A stretch of DNA of 64,000 nt, taken from assembly GCF_001954275.1 (NCBI RefSeq), contig NZ_MBEU01000055.1, positions 1-64,000 on the forward strand. The letters run 5' to 3'. Positions within the stretch are counted from its first letter, which is position 1. Each line of letters begins with the position of its first letter. Origin of the DNA: Mycobacterium sp. IS-836. GTDB lineage: Bacteria > Actinomycetota > Actinomycetes > Mycobacteriales > Mycobacteriaceae. The notes beneath the pieces were generated by a model. That model was not told the DNA's origin. It searched no databases and was given only the letters and a program-made list of their open reading frames with translations. The translations under genes were made by a program, and so were the position numbers. Below are positions 35,942-44,439 of this stretch, piece after piece.

Positions 35942-36843
35942 CTGACGTCCTGCCGGTCGTGACGGTGACCTACTCGCCGGGCCCGCACCTGGAGCGGTTC
36001 CTGGCCTCGTTGTCGTTGGCCACCGAGCGTCCGGTCAGCGTGGTGCTGGCCGACAACGGCTCCACCGACGGAACGCCGCAGGCCGCCGTCGAGCGCTATC
36101 CCAACGTCCGGCTGTTCGATACGGGCGCCAACCTCGGCTACGGGACCGCGATCAATCGCGCCGTCGCCCACCTCGACGAGGTCGGCCAGCCGTGGGTCGA
36201 CGACTGGGTGATCGTGGCCAACCCCGACGTGCAGTGGGGTCCGGGCAGCATCGACGCGCTGCTGGACGCCGCGACCCGCTGGCCGCGCGCGGGTGCGCTG
36301 GGTCCGCTCATTCGGGATCCGGACGGCTCGGTGTATCCGTCGGCGCGGCATCTGCCCAGCCTGATCCGTGGCGGCATGCACGCCGTGGTCGGGCCGTTCT
36401 GGAAGCGCAACCCGTGGACGGCCGCATACCGCCAGGAGCGGCTCGAGCCCAGCGAACGGCCGGTGGGCTGGCTGTCGGGCTCGTGCCTGCTGGTGCGCCG
36501 GTCGGCGTTCAGCAGCGTCGGCGGCTTCGACGAGCGCTACTTCATGTATATGGAGGACGTCGACCTCGGCGACCGGCTCGGCAAGGCGGGCTGGTCGAGC
36601 GTCTACGTACCGTCGGCGGAAGTCCTGCACCATCGCGGCCACTCCACCGGGCATGACCCGGCCAGCCACCTCGCGGCCCACCACAAGAGCACCTACCTTT
36701 TTCTCGCCGACCGGCACGCGGGTTGGTTGCGCGCGCCCCTGCGCTGGACGTTGCGGGGATCGCTCGCGGTTCGTTCTCGTCTGATGGTGCGCAGTTCACG
36801 GCGCACGTCCCGCAGGCAGCGACTGGCAGAAGGGCGGCACTGA
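35938..36843 (+). CDS. wbbL: Rhamnosyltransferase WbbL
   Basis: 301 residues (M. tuberculosis WbbL 301), a GT2 enzyme that transfers rhamnose onto decaprenyl-PP-GlcNAc to form the linker unit of arabinogalactan. The donor region is LADNGSTDGTPQAAVERY and the metal motif is VIVANPDVQWGPG. The acceptor/catalytic part holds GGFDERYFMYMEDVDLGDRL (ED motif). The C-terminal tail is strongly basic (SRLMVRSSRRTSRRQR). GTG start at 35938 inside the rmlD stop. Confidence 0.96.
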   Translation: MTDVLPVVTVTYSPGPHLERFLASLSLATERPVSVVLADNGSTDGTPQAAVERYPNVRLFDTGANLGYGTAINRAVAHLDEVGQPWVDDWVIVANPDVQWGPGSIDALLDAATRWPRAGALGPLIRDPDGSVYPSARHLPSLIRGGMHAVVGPFWKRNPWTAAYRQERLEPSERPVGWLSGSCLLVRRSAFSSVGGFDERYFMYMEDVDLGDRLGKAGWSSVYVPSAEVLHHRGHSTGHDPASHLAAHHKSTYLFLADRHAGWLRAPLRWTLRGSLAVRSRLMVRSSRRTSRRQRLAEGRH

Positions 36844-36844
36844 G

Positions 36845-37936
36845 TTGGCTAACCCGTTGGCAGGCAATCAAATCGACGCGGTGGTGCTGGTCGGCGGCAA
36901 GGGCACCCGGCTGCGGCCGCTGACCCTGTCGGCGCCTAAGCCGATGCTGCCGACCGCCGGGGTGCCGTTCCTCACCCACCTGTTGTCGCGGATCGCAGCG
37001 GCGGGCATCGAGCACGTCATCCTGGGCACGTCGTATCAGGCCGCGGTGTTCGAGGCCGAGTTCGGCGACGGCTCCAAGCTGGGCCTGCAGATCGACTACG
37101 TGACCGAGGAGCGCCCCCTGGGCACCGGCGGCGCGATCGCCAACATCGCCGGCCAGCTGCGGCACGACACCGTGATGGTGTTCAACGGCGACGTGCTCTC
37201 CGGCGCCGACCTAGGCCAGCTGCTGGATTTCCACCGGACCAACTCCGCCGACGTCAGCCTGCACCTGGTGCGGGTGGGCGACCCGCGGGCCTACGGCTGT
37301 GTGACCACCGACGAGCGGAACCGGGTCGTCGCTTTTGTCGAGAAGTCGGAGGATCCGCCGACCGATCAGATCAGCGCGGGCACCTATGTGTTCGAACGCC
37401 ACATCATCGACCGGATTCCGCGCGGCCGCGAGGTTTCGGTCGAACGCGAGGTGTTCCCCTCGCTGCTGGCGGACCCGGACGTCAAGGTGTGCGGCTACGT
37501 CGACGCCACGTACTGGCGCGACATGGGCACCCCGGAAGACTTCGTGCGCGGATCGTCGGATCTGGTGCGCGGCATCGCCCCGTCGCCGGCCCTGCACGGC
37601 CACCGCGGCGAGCAGTTGGTGCACGACGGCGCGGCGGTGTCGCCCGGCGCGCTGTTGATCGGCGGCACCGTCGTCGGCCGTGGCGCCGAGATCGGCCCGG
37701 GTGTGCGGCTGGACGGCGCGGTGATCTTCGACGGCGTCAAGGTCGAGGCGGGCAGCGTGATCGAGCGTTCGATCCTCGGCTTCGGTGTTCGCGTCGGTCC
37801 GCGGGCGCTGATCCGCGACGGCGTGATCGGCGACGGCGCCGACATCGGCGCGCGCTGCGAGTTGCTGCGCGGCGCCCGGGTCTGGCCGGGCATCTCCATT
37901 CCCGACGGCGGCATTCGCTACTCGTCCGACGTCTAG
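36845..37936 (+). CDS. manB: GDP-mannose pyrophosphorylase ManB
   Basis: 363 residues, matching Rv3264c (359). Nucleotidyltransferase with VLVGGKGTRLRPLTLSAPKP (GXGTRxRPLT loop) and VMVFNGDVLSGADL, followed by a C-terminal left-handed beta-helix of hexapeptide repeats (residues about 260-355: LIGGTVVGRGAEIGPGVRLD and on). It makes GDP-mannose, the donor for PIM, LM and LAM. The start is TTG at 36845, 1 base after the wbbL stop. Annotators also use manC or rmlA2 for this gene. Confidence 0.94.
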   Translation: MANPLAGNQIDAVVLVGGKGTRLRPLTLSAPKPMLPTAGVPFLTHLLSRIAAAGIEHVILGTSYQAAVFEAEFGDGSKLGLQIDYVTEERPLGTGGAIANIAGQLRHDTVMVFNGDVLSGADLGQLLDFHRTNSADVSLHLVRVGDPRAYGCVTTDERNRVVAFVEKSEDPPTDQISAGTYVFERHIIDRIPRGREVSVEREVFPSLLADPDVKVCGYVDATYWRDMGTPEDFVRGSSDLVRGIAPSPALHGHRGEQLVHDGAAVSPGALLIGGTVVGRGAEIGPGVRLDGAVIFDGVKVEAGSVIERSILGFGVRVGPRALIRDGVIGDGADIGARCELLRGARVWPGISIPDGGIRYSSDV

Positions 37937-37947
37937 GTTTCCCTTTT

Positions 37948-38007
37948 GCGCCGAACGTGCGTCTGGCCGCACGCTCGGCGTCGAATGTGCGGCTAGCCGC
38001 ACGCTGG
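37948..38007. repeat. Two tandem 30-base units with palindromic cores between convergent genes
   Basis: Units at 37948-37977 and 37978-38007 share most positions. The second contains GTGCGGCTAGCCGCAC (37987-38002), a perfect 16-base palindrome; the first has GTGCGTCTGGCCGCAC with 5-base arms. The pair fills the gap between manB and the NUDIX gene, so it may serve as a bidirectional transcription stop. No T tract is present. Confidence 0.6.
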
Positions 38008-38011
38008 GCGG

Positions 38012-38545
38012 TTAGTGAGTCGCGCGGGCGACGAGGTAGGCCAGCGCGTGGTCGGTACCGTCCGGCAACGCGTCGGCGGGCCACCACTGCAGGTCGTCCG
38101 ACTCCTCGCTGATTGCGATCTGCGCGCCGGGCGGCGCGTGCGCGACGAATTGCAGGTCGAGGTGCCGCGTCGGCACGCCCAACGAGCACACCACGGGGTG
38201 CACATGCACCGCGGCCAGCTGAGGCGCGATGCGCAGGCCGGCGATGCCCGATTCCTCGGTGGCCTCGCGCAGCGCCGCGGACACGATGTCGGGGTCCTCC
38301 TCGTCGCAGTGCCCGCCGAGTTGTACCCAGCGGCCGACGCGGGGGTGCAGGGTCAACAGCACCCGGGTGCCGCTGTCGTCGACGACCAACGTCGACGCGG
38401 TGACGTGTCCGGGCACGCACTCCCGACGGCAGGCGTCGGCATGGCCGTGCACGAACGCCAGCATGGCGTGCCGCAACGAGTCCTGCGCCGGATCGGGCGC
38501 CCGCCACTCGGTGAGAATCGAGAGCGCGGAGTCCCGAACGCTCAC
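38012..38545 (-). CDS. NUDIX hydrolase
   Basis: 177 residues from GTG 38545, which overlaps the mamA stop by 4 bases. The NUDIX box is WVQLGGHCDEEDPDIVSAAL followed by REATEESGI, with the REx2EE glutamates present. The N-terminal helix carries a Cys/His pair (HADACRRECVPGH) and a strand TASTLVVDDSGTRVLLTLHP. The nucleotide substrate is unknown. Convergent with manB. Confidence 0.9.
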   Translation of the reverse strand: MSVRDSALSILTEWRAPDPAQDSLRHAMLAFVHGHADACRRECVPGHVTASTLVVDDSGTRVLLTLHPRVGRWVQLGGHCDEEDPDIVSAALREATEESGIAGLRIAPQLAAVHVHPVVCSLGVPTRHLDLQFVAHAPPGAQIAISEESDDLQWWPADALPDGTDHALAYLVARATH

Positions 38546-40131
38546 CGGGAGCCTCGCTTGGTCCGGCGAGCGCGCAGCGCCGCCCATGCCGACCGGCACT
38601 GCGCCACCACATCCGGCGACCAGCCGAGCCCGTCGATCAGGACTTGACGGTCCACCAGGTCGAGTGCCTTGTCGATCTCGTTGGCCTTCAACAAAAGGTC
38701 GACGTCGCAGGCGAGTTCGGCGCCGGCGTAGGCCGGCGGGGGAATGGGCAGCTGCTCGGCTTCCCGCGGCTCCAACTCCAAAATCCCTCCGCCGTAGCTG
38801 CGGCCCATGATCTCGGCGAAGGCAAACGTCGCGCTGTTGTGGAACACGGCGGCAACCGCGCACGCGTCTATCTGGGAGTGGACGTGTGGGGCGAGCCGGA
38901 GCCGATGCACGGTGTCGGTGCTCGTCGCCGCGGCGGCGTTGACGGTCAGCCGTGGCGCGGTGTGGATCTGGCGCAGCATGAAGAGGTCGGGAATCCACAA
39001 CGACGGCGTGCCCCACCAGGGCGTGCGGATCGAGCACTTGTAGCCGCGGTGCACGCCGGCCGCCTCACCCGCGGCGATGTGCGCGAGCAGGGCGGGATCG
39101 CTCGGATCGCGGGGAGCGTCGAGCAACCAGGTCCGGTGTCCGGCCGCGAGATCGCTTGCGCGGCAGTCGGTGTCGTATACCAGGCCGGTGAGCTGCGCGC
39201 TGCGCGAAACGAGCGGGACGCAGTGCGGGGTGAGTGCGAGTTCGCGGGCTTGCGCATCGGTGAGGGTGAAGAAGCTGTTGCGCCCGGTCACGACGCCGAC
39301 ATCCACGTCGGCCACAGAGTCGAGCCGGGTCAGGGTGTCGGATCCCTTGAGCGTGCGCAGCAGCCGGATCGCCGCGGGGTCCAGAAAATACTTGGTCCAC
39401 TTCTCCTTTTCGTGCAACAGCGCCGGGGCCGACTCGACGTCAAGCTCGGCATCGGCCAGCGCTTCGGCGTCTCTGAGATGGACCGTGCGTATCCGCGCCG
39501 GCCCGGAACCGACGACGCCGCAGAACAATACGACCTCCTGCAGGATCCCGTCGAACACCAACCGCTCGAATGTCAGCAGCGTGATCGCAGAGAACCGGCT
39601 CAGCAGAAAGTCGCGCAACTGCGCGGCGTAGCCGACTTGAAGCAACTCGGCGGGAAGGACCAGGCCCACGCGCCCGCCGTCGCGCACCAGCACGGTGGCG
39701 GCGACGACGAAGGGCACCCAGGCGTTGGTCAACCTGCTGGGGCGCAGGCGCTCGCGCCGCATGAGCTCCAGAGCCGGCTCCCGCTGATCGGATGCCCAGT
39801 TGCCGAACCGGATGTAGGGCGGGTTTCCCGCGACCCCGTCCCAGTCGGCGGCCTCGGTATTCGCGAGCCAGGTGAACAGGTTTTCGGTGTCGACTGGAGC
39901 GAACTGCCGCGCCTTGACCGCCTCGCCCGCGACGAGTTCGACGCCCTGTGCCCGGGCGCCGAGCGCGGCGAGCTCGCGCAGGATTCGGCCGTCGCCGCAG
40001 GACGGTTCCACGATGCGCGGGCCGGCTTCCCGCACCCAGCGGGCCAGGAACCGGGCCACCGGGGCCGGGGTGTAGTAGCCGCCGCGAACCTTGTCGGCCG
40101 AGGCCGCCGCCTTGCCCGCGAACGTCGTCAT
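38542..40131 (-). CDS. mamA: N6-adenine DNA methyltransferase MamA
   Basis: 529 residues, matching Rv3263, which in M. tuberculosis methylates CTGGAG-type sites and affects promoter activity and survival in hypoxia. Class I N6-adenine methyltransferase: SAM site IVEPSCGDGRILRELAA (motif I), GVELVAGEAV (motif II) and the catalytic VAGNPPYIRFGN (motif IV, NPPY). The N-terminal GGYYTPAPVARFLARW is typical. A large variable target-recognition part follows (about residues 250-450). There is no restriction endonuclease gene nearby, so it is orphan. Confidence 0.94.
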   Translation of the reverse strand: MTTFAGKAAASADKVRGGYYTPAPVARFLARWVREAGPRIVEPSCGDGRILRELAALGARAQGVELVAGEAVKARQFAPVDTENLFTWLANTEAADWDGVAGNPPYIRFGNWASDQREPALELMRRERLRPSRLTNAWVPFVVAATVLVRDGGRVGLVLPAELLQVGYAAQLRDFLLSRFSAITLLTFERLVFDGILQEVVLFCGVVGSGPARIRTVHLRDAEALADAELDVESAPALLHEKEKWTKYFLDPAAIRLLRTLKGSDTLTRLDSVADVDVGVVTGRNSFFTLTDAQARELALTPHCVPLVSRSAQLTGLVYDTDCRASDLAAGHRTWLLDAPRDPSDPALLAHIAAGEAAGVHRGYKCSIRTPWWGTPSLWIPDLFMLRQIHTAPRLTVNAAAATSTDTVHRLRLAPHVHSQIDACAVAAVFHNSATFAFAEIMGRSYGGGILELEPREAEQLPIPPPAYAGAELACDVDLLLKANEIDKALDLVDRQVLIDGLGWSPDVVAQCRSAWAALRARRTKRGSR

Positions 40132-40141
40132 CGGCCCAGTA

Positions 40142-41506
40142 TCACTTGCGGATCAACAGATCCCCGGCGTCCCGCGCCGCGTCGCGCAATCCGGTCGGCT
40201 CCGCGGGGTAGCCGATCGCGATGGCGCCCAACGGCTCCCAATCGGACGGCAGCTCGAGCTCGGCGCGGACCAGGTCGGCGGCGAAGATCGTCGAGCCGAT
40301 CCAACAGCTGCCCAGCCCGCGCACCGCCAGCGCGACCAGCAGCGCCTGCACGGCCGCGCCGACGGCGACCGTGAACATCGTGTGCTCGGCGCCGGTGCGG
40401 GCGGCGTCGGGATAGCTGTGCGCGCCGTCGGGGACCAACATCGGGATGACGACCTCGGGTGCGTCGTAAAGGATCTGGCCGCGGGCAACCCGGCGTTCGA
40501 TCGAGTCCGCGGGCCGGCCGTCGCCGGCAAGGTCGGCGCGCCACTTGTCCTTCATCCGGTCCAATAGCCGGGCCCGGGTGGCCGGAGTCCGCAGCCACAC
40601 GAACCGCACCGGGCGGGTGTGGTGGGGGGCCGGCGCGGTGAGGGCCTCGGCGACGGCTGCCTCCACCAGGTTTGGCGGCACCGGCTCGCCGCTGAACCGG
40701 CGCACCGATCGGCGCAACAGTTGGGCCTGCCGACGACCCATCTCGATCGCTTCGGCGGTACCGAGCCAGAACAGGTCTTCCTCGCCGGGGCGCAGCAGCT
40801 GCCGGGCGGTGGTGCCGTCGTCGGACACGACGCGCTTGGGTAGCCCGCGCACCACGGCCACCGGAACGGCGGTCAGTTTGCCCTTGACCAGGTCGGCGGC
40901 GGCCGCGATCTCGTCGGCGATCGCGATCTCGGTGACGATCAGTTCGTTGCCGTGCTGGTCGACGGCCCCCGAATAGCCGTGCAGCACAGTCAGACCCGCC
41001 GCGCCGACGGCCGCATCGGTCTGACCGTTGCGCCAGGCGCGGCCCATCGTGTCGGTGATGACCACGGCGACGTCGACGCCGAGCCGCTCGCGCAGGCCGG
41101 CGCGCAGCGCGGCCGCGCTGGCGTCGGGGTCGACGGGCAGCAGCGCGAGCTCGTCGCCGCCGACGTTGGAACCGTCCACGCCCGCGGCGGCCTGCACCAG
41201 CCCGAGCCGGTTCTCGGTGATCAGGGTCCGGCCCTTGCGCGCGAGCACGCGGACCGCCTCGTCGTCGACCAGCTTGCGCCGCATCCGATCGCGCTCCTCG
41301 GCGTCCCGCGGCGCCTGCACCAGCCGGCCCTCGCACTTGGACACCACCTTGCTGGTGACGACCGCGACGTCGCCGTCGCGCAGCCAGGGTGCCGCGGCGG
41401 CCAGCGCCGCGCTCAGGTCGTCGCCGGGCCGGAACTCGGGAAGGCCGGGCACGGGCAGGATCTCGATCGCCGCGGCGGTGCCATGCTCTTTCGAACGGTC
41501 GGTCAC
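40142..41506 (-). CDS. fbiB: Coenzyme F420 biosynthesis bifunctional protein FbiB
   Basis: 454 residues (M. tuberculosis FbiB 448). The N-terminal F420:gamma-glutamyl ligase domain (residues 1-240; [34 protein letters not shown] and [13 protein letters not shown]) is followed by a C-terminal FMN-dependent nitroreductase-fold domain (about 255-454; [34 protein letters not shown] and [15 protein letters not shown]). Together they add the poly-gamma-glutamate tail and reduce dehydro-F420-0. GTG start at 41506 overlaps the fbiA stop by 4 bases. Confidence 0.96.
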   Translation of the reverse strand: MTDRSKEHGTAAAIEILPVPGLPEFRPGDDLSAALAAAAPWLRDGDVAVVTSKVVSKCEGRLVQAPRDAEERDRMRRKLVDDEAVRVLARKGRTLITENRLGLVQAAAGVDGSNVGGDELALLPVDPDASAAALRAGLRERLGVDVAVVITDTMGRAWRNGQTDAAVGAAGLTVLHGYSGAVDQHGNELIVTEIAIADEIAAAADLVKGKLTAVPVAVVRGLPKRVVSDDGTTARQLLRPGEEDLFWLGTAEAIEMGRRQAQLLRRSVRRFSGEPVPPNLVEAAVAEALTAPAPHHTRPVRFVWLRTPATRARLLDRMKDKWRADLAGDGRPADSIERRVARGQILYDAPEVVIPMLVPDGAHSYPDAARTGAEHTMFTVAVGAAVQALLVALAVRGLGSCWIGSTIFAADLVRAELELPSDWEPLGAIAIGYPAEPTGLRDAARDAGDLLIRK

Positions 41507-42504
41507 GCCGTCACGCCCGCAAGGTCCAGTCCAGCGGCGACCATTTCGGCCGTCGCCTTCGGGTCGCTCATCAACAGCGGCACGGAGCGCACCGCGACCC
41601 CCTCGATGTCGGCCTGGTCCCCGTCGTGCACCAGCCAGCAATCCAGTATGCCGGTGTCGCGCCGCGGCCCGTAGTGCCGGCCGACCGCTTCCGCGGTGGA
41701 TTCGACCCCGATCACGGAAAGGCACGCATCGGCCATGCCGCGCAACGGCTTTCCGCCGATGATCGGCGAATAGCCGACGACTGGGGCGCTGGCTCCCCGC
41801 AGCGCGCCGCGGATGCCCGGGACGGCCAGGATGGCGCCGACGCTGACCACCGGGTTGGACGGCGCCAGCAGGATGACGTCCGCGTCGCCGATGGCCGTGA
41901 CCGCTTCGGTTGCGGCGCTGGCCTTTTCGGCGCCGACGAAGGCGAAGCTGTGGGTCGGCACCCGCGCCCGGTAGCGCACCCACCACTCCTGGAAGTGGAT
42001 CGCGCGGCGGCTGCCGTCCGCCGGATCGGTGATCACCACGTGTGTCTCGCAGCGGTCGTCGGTGGCCGGCAGCAATCGTGCGCCGGGTTGCCAGCGGTCG
42101 CACAGCGCCGTGGTGATCTGCGACAGCGGGTAGCCCGCCTGCAGCATCTGGGTGCGCACCAAGTGGGTGGCAAGATCGCGGTCGCCGAGTTCGAACCAGT
42201 CCGGCTGCACGCCATAACGCGCCAATTCCTCTTTGGCATGCCAGGTTTCGTCGCGGTGACCCCAACCCCGTTGTGGATCGACGCCTCCACCTAAGGTATA
42301 CATGCAGGTGTCCAAATCCGGGCAGACACGTAAGCCATGGATCCACGCGTCATCACCGATGTTGACGATCGCGGTTAGCTCGTGGCTGGTGGTTTCAGCA
42401 TCGGGGCGCTGTTGCGCCGCGAACTGACCCAGGCCGAGCAGCTGCTGGACGCCAAGCAGGAACCGGGCGCCACCGACCCCACCGACCAGCACGGTGACCT
42501 TCAC
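41503..42504 (-). CDS. fbiA: Phosphoenolpyruvyl transferase FbiA
   Basis: 333 residues (M. tuberculosis FbiA 331), the CofD-like enzyme that transfers phosphoenolpyruvate from EPPG to Fo to form dehydro-F420-0. The N-terminal [20 protein letters not shown] and the later [20 protein letters not shown] are typical. GTG 42504 is chosen because the family starts there; the frame is open upstream but not conserved. It is the first gene of the fbiA-fbiB pair and diverges from whiB2. Confidence 0.96.
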   Translation of the reverse strand: MKVTVLVGGVGGARFLLGVQQLLGLGQFAAQQRPDAETTSHELTAIVNIGDDAWIHGLRVCPDLDTCMYTLGGGVDPQRGWGHRDETWHAKEELARYGVQPDWFELGDRDLATHLVRTQMLQAGYPLSQITTALCDRWQPGARLLPATDDRCETHVVITDPADGSRRAIHFQEWWVRYRARVPTHSFAFVGAEKASAATEAVTAIGDADVILLAPSNPVVSVGAILAVPGIRGALRGASAPVVGYSPIIGGKPLRGMADACLSVIGVESTAEAVGRHYGPRRDTGILDCWLVHDGDQADIEGVAVRSVPLLMSDPKATAEMVAAGLDLAGVTA

Positions 42505-42853
42505 ACCGCACGACAGTACCGGCCGGCGACGCACGGCATGCCGGCCACCAAGTGGGCCATAAAAGCCCATTTCGACCAGCACAATTGGGAAACTTGGGAC
42601 AGTTGTGACCGACACGCCGAGCGTCAATAACAACAGAAACGCCGAAATTTGATCACGAGATGATATGGAAATGCGCCGAAGTGCTTGACCGGGCAGCTCA
42701 ACCCGTGTCTAATCACATCAGTGTCATTTCCCGGTTGGCCGGCCGGTTCCGGTGTCGCAGACCGAGATTCGATCACTTGTTCGAATTGTCTGTACATCAG
42801 AACAGTGGCAACAAATCACTCTCTCAAAATCAACCTGAGGAGGCGGACGACGC
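42505..42853. other. Divergent intergenic region between fbiA and whiB2
   Basis: 349 bases, unusually A/T-rich for this genome. It holds a SigA-type promoter facing whiB2 (42685-42713), a 130-base whiB2 leader and a strong AGGAGG ribosome binding site at 42838-42843. Open frames here (42382-42630 and 42660-42884) lack codon bias and are not called. Nothing else is recognised. Confidence 0.7.
42685..42713 (+). promoter_or_regulatory. SigA-type promoter for whiB2
   Basis: TTGACC (42685-42690), 17-base spacer, TCTAAT (42708-42713). Five of six bases match the -35 consensus and five of six match the -10 consensus, with ideal spacing. Transcription would start near 42720, giving a 5' leader of about 134 bases. 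Confidence 0.6.
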
Positions 42854-43216
42854 ATGTCTTATGAACACCTTCGGGGCGTTATGACAAGCACACCGCACAC
42901 CACCATTGGTGCGACGCCGGCGCCAATTGCGCGTCCGCACCTGACCGTGGTTCCCGATGCCCCAGTGGCATTCGAACCCGAGCCCCTGCCGCCGACCGCC
43001 GATCAATGGCAGGACCGCGCGCTGTGCGCGCAAACCGATCCAGAGGCCTTCTTTCCCGAGAAGGGTGGTTCCACCCGCGAGGCCAAGAAGATCTGCCTGG
43101 GTTGCGAGGTGCGTCATGAGTGCCTGGAATACGCCCTGGCGCATGACGAACGCTTCGGCATCTGGGGTGGTCTGTCCGAGCGCGAGCGCCGTCGCCTCAA
43201 GCGCGGCATCATCTGA
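42854..43216 (+). CDS. whiB2: WhiB2 (WhmD-type) Fe-S transcription factor
   Basis: 120 residues, matching Rv3260c, with a longer N terminus than the 89-residue H37Rv annotation. WhiB domain: four Cys in CX22CX2CX5C (ALCAQTDPEAFF ... ICLGCEVRHEC) bind a [4Fe-4S] cluster; the tryptophan-glycine turn GIWGGLSERERRRLKRGII is the DNA/sigma interaction end. WhiB2/WhmD is needed for proper septation and cell division. ATG 42854 has AGGAGG 10 bases upstream; the extension residues 1-32 are low-complexity and may not be essential. Confidence 0.96.
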   Translation: MSYEHLRGVMTSTPHTTIGATPAPIARPHLTVVPDAPVAFEPEPLPPTADQWQDRALCAQTDPEAFFPEKGGSTREAKKICLGCEVRHECLEYALAHDERFGIWGGLSERERRRLKRGII

Positions 43217-43255
43217 CCCGCTTCAGACCCGCCCCAAATCTGACCCCGCCCAGCG

Positions 43256-43786
43256 TCATTCGTCGTCGATCGTCGGGTCGATGACCGAGGGTTCCACGTC
43301 CAGATAGATGGCCACCTGAGCCACCAGGATTTCGTGCAGCAACTCGCCAAGTTCGACGGTGTCCTTCGCCCGTCTCTCGATCGGCTTGCGGAACAACACA
43401 ATTCGCGCGCGTGTCGCATTGCCGCGGACGTCGACGCCCGCCGGTATCAAGCGGGCCAGTGCGATCGGCCCATCGGCGATGACCTCGGGCGGCCACTGCA
43501 CACTCTCCGGGTCCTTGGCGGTGATACGCGGGATCTCATCGACGGCCACGTCGAGCTCCGACACCCGGTCTTGCCAGCGCCGCTCGATGGGTTCGTATGC
43601 CTCGAGCACCGCCATGTCGAACCGCTCGGCGCGGCTGCGCCATCCCGGTACCGTCGGCGGCAACAGCGGACCGCGCATATCGCGGCCCCGCCGCGTGGCC
43701 CGGTGTGCAGCCGAGCGGCCCCCCGACGGGCCCTGAGACCAGCCACCGCGCGGGGAGCTGCGCGAATCGCCGCGGGAATCATTCAC
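43256..43786 (-). CDS. Zincin-like metallopeptidase family protein
   Basis: 176 residues from GTG 43786; the H37Rv protein Rv3259 is 139 residues and corresponds to an internal ATG at 43678 (MRGPLLPPTVPGW). It resembles the minimal zincin family (possible metallopeptidase). The helix GELLHEILVAQVAIYLDV holds His-Glu, but the third position of the HExxH motif is not His (HEILV), so peptidase activity is uncertain. A Ser/Arg/Gly-rich N-terminal tail precedes a charged core. The gene lies between convergent whiB2 and divergent DUF3499. Confidence 0.85.
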   Translation of the reverse strand: MNDSRGDSRSSPRGGWSQGPSGGRSAAHRATRRGRDMRGPLLPPTVPGWRSRAERFDMAVLEAYEPIERRWQDRVSELDVAVDEIPRITAKDPESVQWPPEVIADGPIALARLIPAGVDVRGNATRARIVLFRKPIERRAKDTVELGELLHEILVAQVAIYLDVEPSVIDPTIDDE

Positions 43787-43876
43787 TGGGCCCGATGGTA
43801 ACGGTTGAACATCGGGGGTCGAACGGTTGCGCGTGTCCGGCGCTTCCGCGGCGTTTGTCCACGATAGCCTTTCGTC

Positions 43877-44317
43877 GTGAACGTTCCCCGTCGCTGTTGC
43901 CGGCCCGGGTGTCCGCACTATGCCGTGGCGACCTTGACGTTCGTCTACTCGGACTCGACGGCAGTGGTAGGCCCGCTCGCCACCGCGCGCGAACCGCATT
44001 CCTGGGATCTGTGCGTCGGCCATGCCGGCCGGATCACCGCGCCGCGCGGCTGGGAACTGGTGCGCCACGCCGGCCCGCTGCCCAATCCCGATGAGGACGA
44101 CCTGGTGGCGCTGGCGGACGCGGTGCGCGAGGTCCCGGGCGGTGGCGGGGTGCCCTATGGCGGCGCAACCGCGATGAACGGCTTCTCCGCCGACCCGGCT
44201 CTGCGCCCCGCCGGGGCCCATGCCACCGCGCCCAGCGGCGGTCTGCTCGCGCCGCCCGAGCAGCGTTCCGGACGCCGCCGCGGGCATCTGCGCGTGCTGC
44301 CCGACCCCGCCGATTAG
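43877..44317 (+). CDS. DUF3499 family protein
   Basis: 146 residues, matching Rv3258c. The N-terminal region has several Cys and His (RRCCRPGCPHYAVATL and LCVGHAGRI), consistent with a zinc ribbon-like fold, followed by a central GWELVRHAGPLP and a long flexible Gly/Pro/Ala tail ending in Arg-rich RRRGHLRVLPD. The function is unknown. It starts in the gap from the zincin-like gene and is followed by pmmA. Confidence 0.85.
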   Translation: MNVPRRCCRPGCPHYAVATLTFVYSDSTAVVGPLATAREPHSWDLCVGHAGRITAPRGWELVRHAGPLPNPDEDDLVALADAVREVPGGGGVPYGGATAMNGFSADPALRPAGAHATAPSGGLLAPPEQRSGRRRGHLRVLPDPAD

Positions 44318-44381
44318 CGCTGCCGACTAGCACCGCGCACCGTTTGGACCCGTAACCTTGGCGGGCCGATAGGCTGGCTGC

Positions 44382-44412
44382 CAAGAGTCCAAGAAGAGTC
44401 CAAGAAGAGTCC
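44382..44412 (+). repeat. 11-base tandem repeat before pmmA
   Basis: CAAGAGTCC then two copies of AAGAAGAGTCC (44391-44401 and 44402-44412), followed by AAGCAAG. The repeat is just upstream of the pmmA ribosome binding site (GGAGCC near 44430) and is a candidate for strain-to-strain copy variation. Confidence 0.6.
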
Positions 44413-44439
44413 AAGCAAGTAGTCGTCAGGAGCCTCCGC

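Noticed and set aside
38542..40131. Possible restriction-modification system
   Set aside because: The methyltransferase is the known orphan mamA at its usual site, and no endonuclease or specificity gene adjoins it.
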